This document shows positions 6,212 to 6,478 of a stretch of 6,478 nt of DNA, piece by piece. Under the pieces are notes generated by a model. It was not told the origin of the DNA. It searched no databases and saw nothing but the letters and a program-made list of their open reading frames with translations. The stretch's first letter is position 1; every line of letters starts with the position of its first letter. Position numbers and translations under genes: made by a program. Origin of the DNA: Candidatus Omnitrophota bacterium (GTDB lineage: Bacteria > Omnitrophota > Gorgyraeia > 2-02-FULL-51-18 > JAGOUK01); NCBI GenBank assembly GCA_015231685.1, contig JADGBA010000060.1:966-7443 (forward strand), in the 5' to 3' direction.

Positions 6212-6478
6212 ATGTATCCTGACGAATGCCGCAAGCCCTTTCTCGGGCATCTCGAGGATTTGCGCCGATGTGTGCTGCGTTCTCTGGCGGCTCTGGTGGT
6301 GACCATTCCGGTGGGGTATTATTTTTCGGACCAGATCCTGTTCTGGATGAGCTCACCCGTGCGCGATCGGGTCGAACGCCTCTATTACTTTGCCCCGCAG
6401 GAGGCGTTCCTCGTGAAGCTCAAAGTGGCGATTTTTGCCGGACTGATTCTGGCTTCGCCATTCGTGATCGCGCAGATC
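6212..6478 (+). CDS. tatC: Sec-independent protein translocase subunit TatC (3' end cut by window)
   Basis: The first 89 codons are visible, with no stop before the window ends. TatC is the polytopic receptor for twin-arginine signal peptides. Visible landmarks are the N-terminal cytoplasmic FLGHLEDLRRCVLRSL block, where the His-Leu-Glu-Asp-Leu-Arg stretch matches the conserved signal-peptide-binding motif. The first membrane helix follows (about residues 22-38), then a periplasmic loop with FAPQEAFLVKLKVAIFAGLI and the start of the second helix ending in ASPFVIAQI, where the Pro and Gln are conserved. The full protein is expected to be about 240-260 residues. ATG 6212 is chosen because it starts 4 bases after the tatA stop and gives a normal-length N-terminus. 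An in-frame ATG at 6161, inside tatA, would add 17 Asp/Pro/Thr-rich residues. Neither start has a strong Shine-Dalgarno. Confidence 0.95.
   Translation, partial: MYPDECRKPFLGHLEDLRRCVLRSLAALVVTIPVGYYFSDQILFWMSSPVRDRVERLYYFAPQEAFLVKLKVAIFAGLILASPFVIAQI

Overview
The window is an almost fully coding, one-directional stretch of bacterial DNA. All seven genes lie on the + strand, and only 8 bases fall outside a coding region (4400-4402, 4946, 6208-6211). Neighbouring genes overlap or nearly touch, so they probably form one operon with translational coupling. No RNA gene, CRISPR array, mobile element or convincing terminator was found. A lipoprotein signal with a SurA-type domain, a dTDP-rhamnose pathway gene and a TatA/TatC pair point to a diderm (Gram-negative) bacterium of moderate to high GC. 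By gene style I lean towards Desulfobacterota or a related deltaproteobacterial-type lineage, but this is inference and not proven by the window.

Left part (1-3864): the 3' portion, 1287 codons, of a giant acidic, glycine- and tryptophan-rich protein whose start lies outside the window. It is built from about four diverged repeats of roughly 294-301 residues. Each repeat contains two related half-units of about 150 residues carrying a W-x-D-G type motif. A short helical-looking linker and a last half-unit close the protein. It looks like a secreted or cell-surface protein of unknown function.

Middle part (3848-5459): three small envelope genes follow. The first encodes a lipoprotein with a SurA-like N-terminal chaperone domain and no prolyl isomerase domain. 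The second encodes a two-pass membrane protein ending in a HAMP-like domain with no signalling output domain. The third encodes a short exported protein with an HEVAH zinc-metallopeptidase motif and a glutamate 17 residues later. Their fusion-tight spacing to the repeat protein suggests a shared envelope task, for example export, folding, sensing or processing of the giant protein. This is a hypothesis from context only.

Right part (5459-6478): a complete dTDP-4-dehydrorhamnose 3,5-epimerase (rfbC/rmlC) with all key residues is followed by a complete TatA and the first 89 codons of TatC, cut by the window end. These are well-known families: rhamnose precursor synthesis for surface polysaccharide, and export of folded proteins across the inner membrane. 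The exported proteins seen here lack a twin-arginine motif, so they are more likely Sec substrates than clients of the neighbouring Tat genes.
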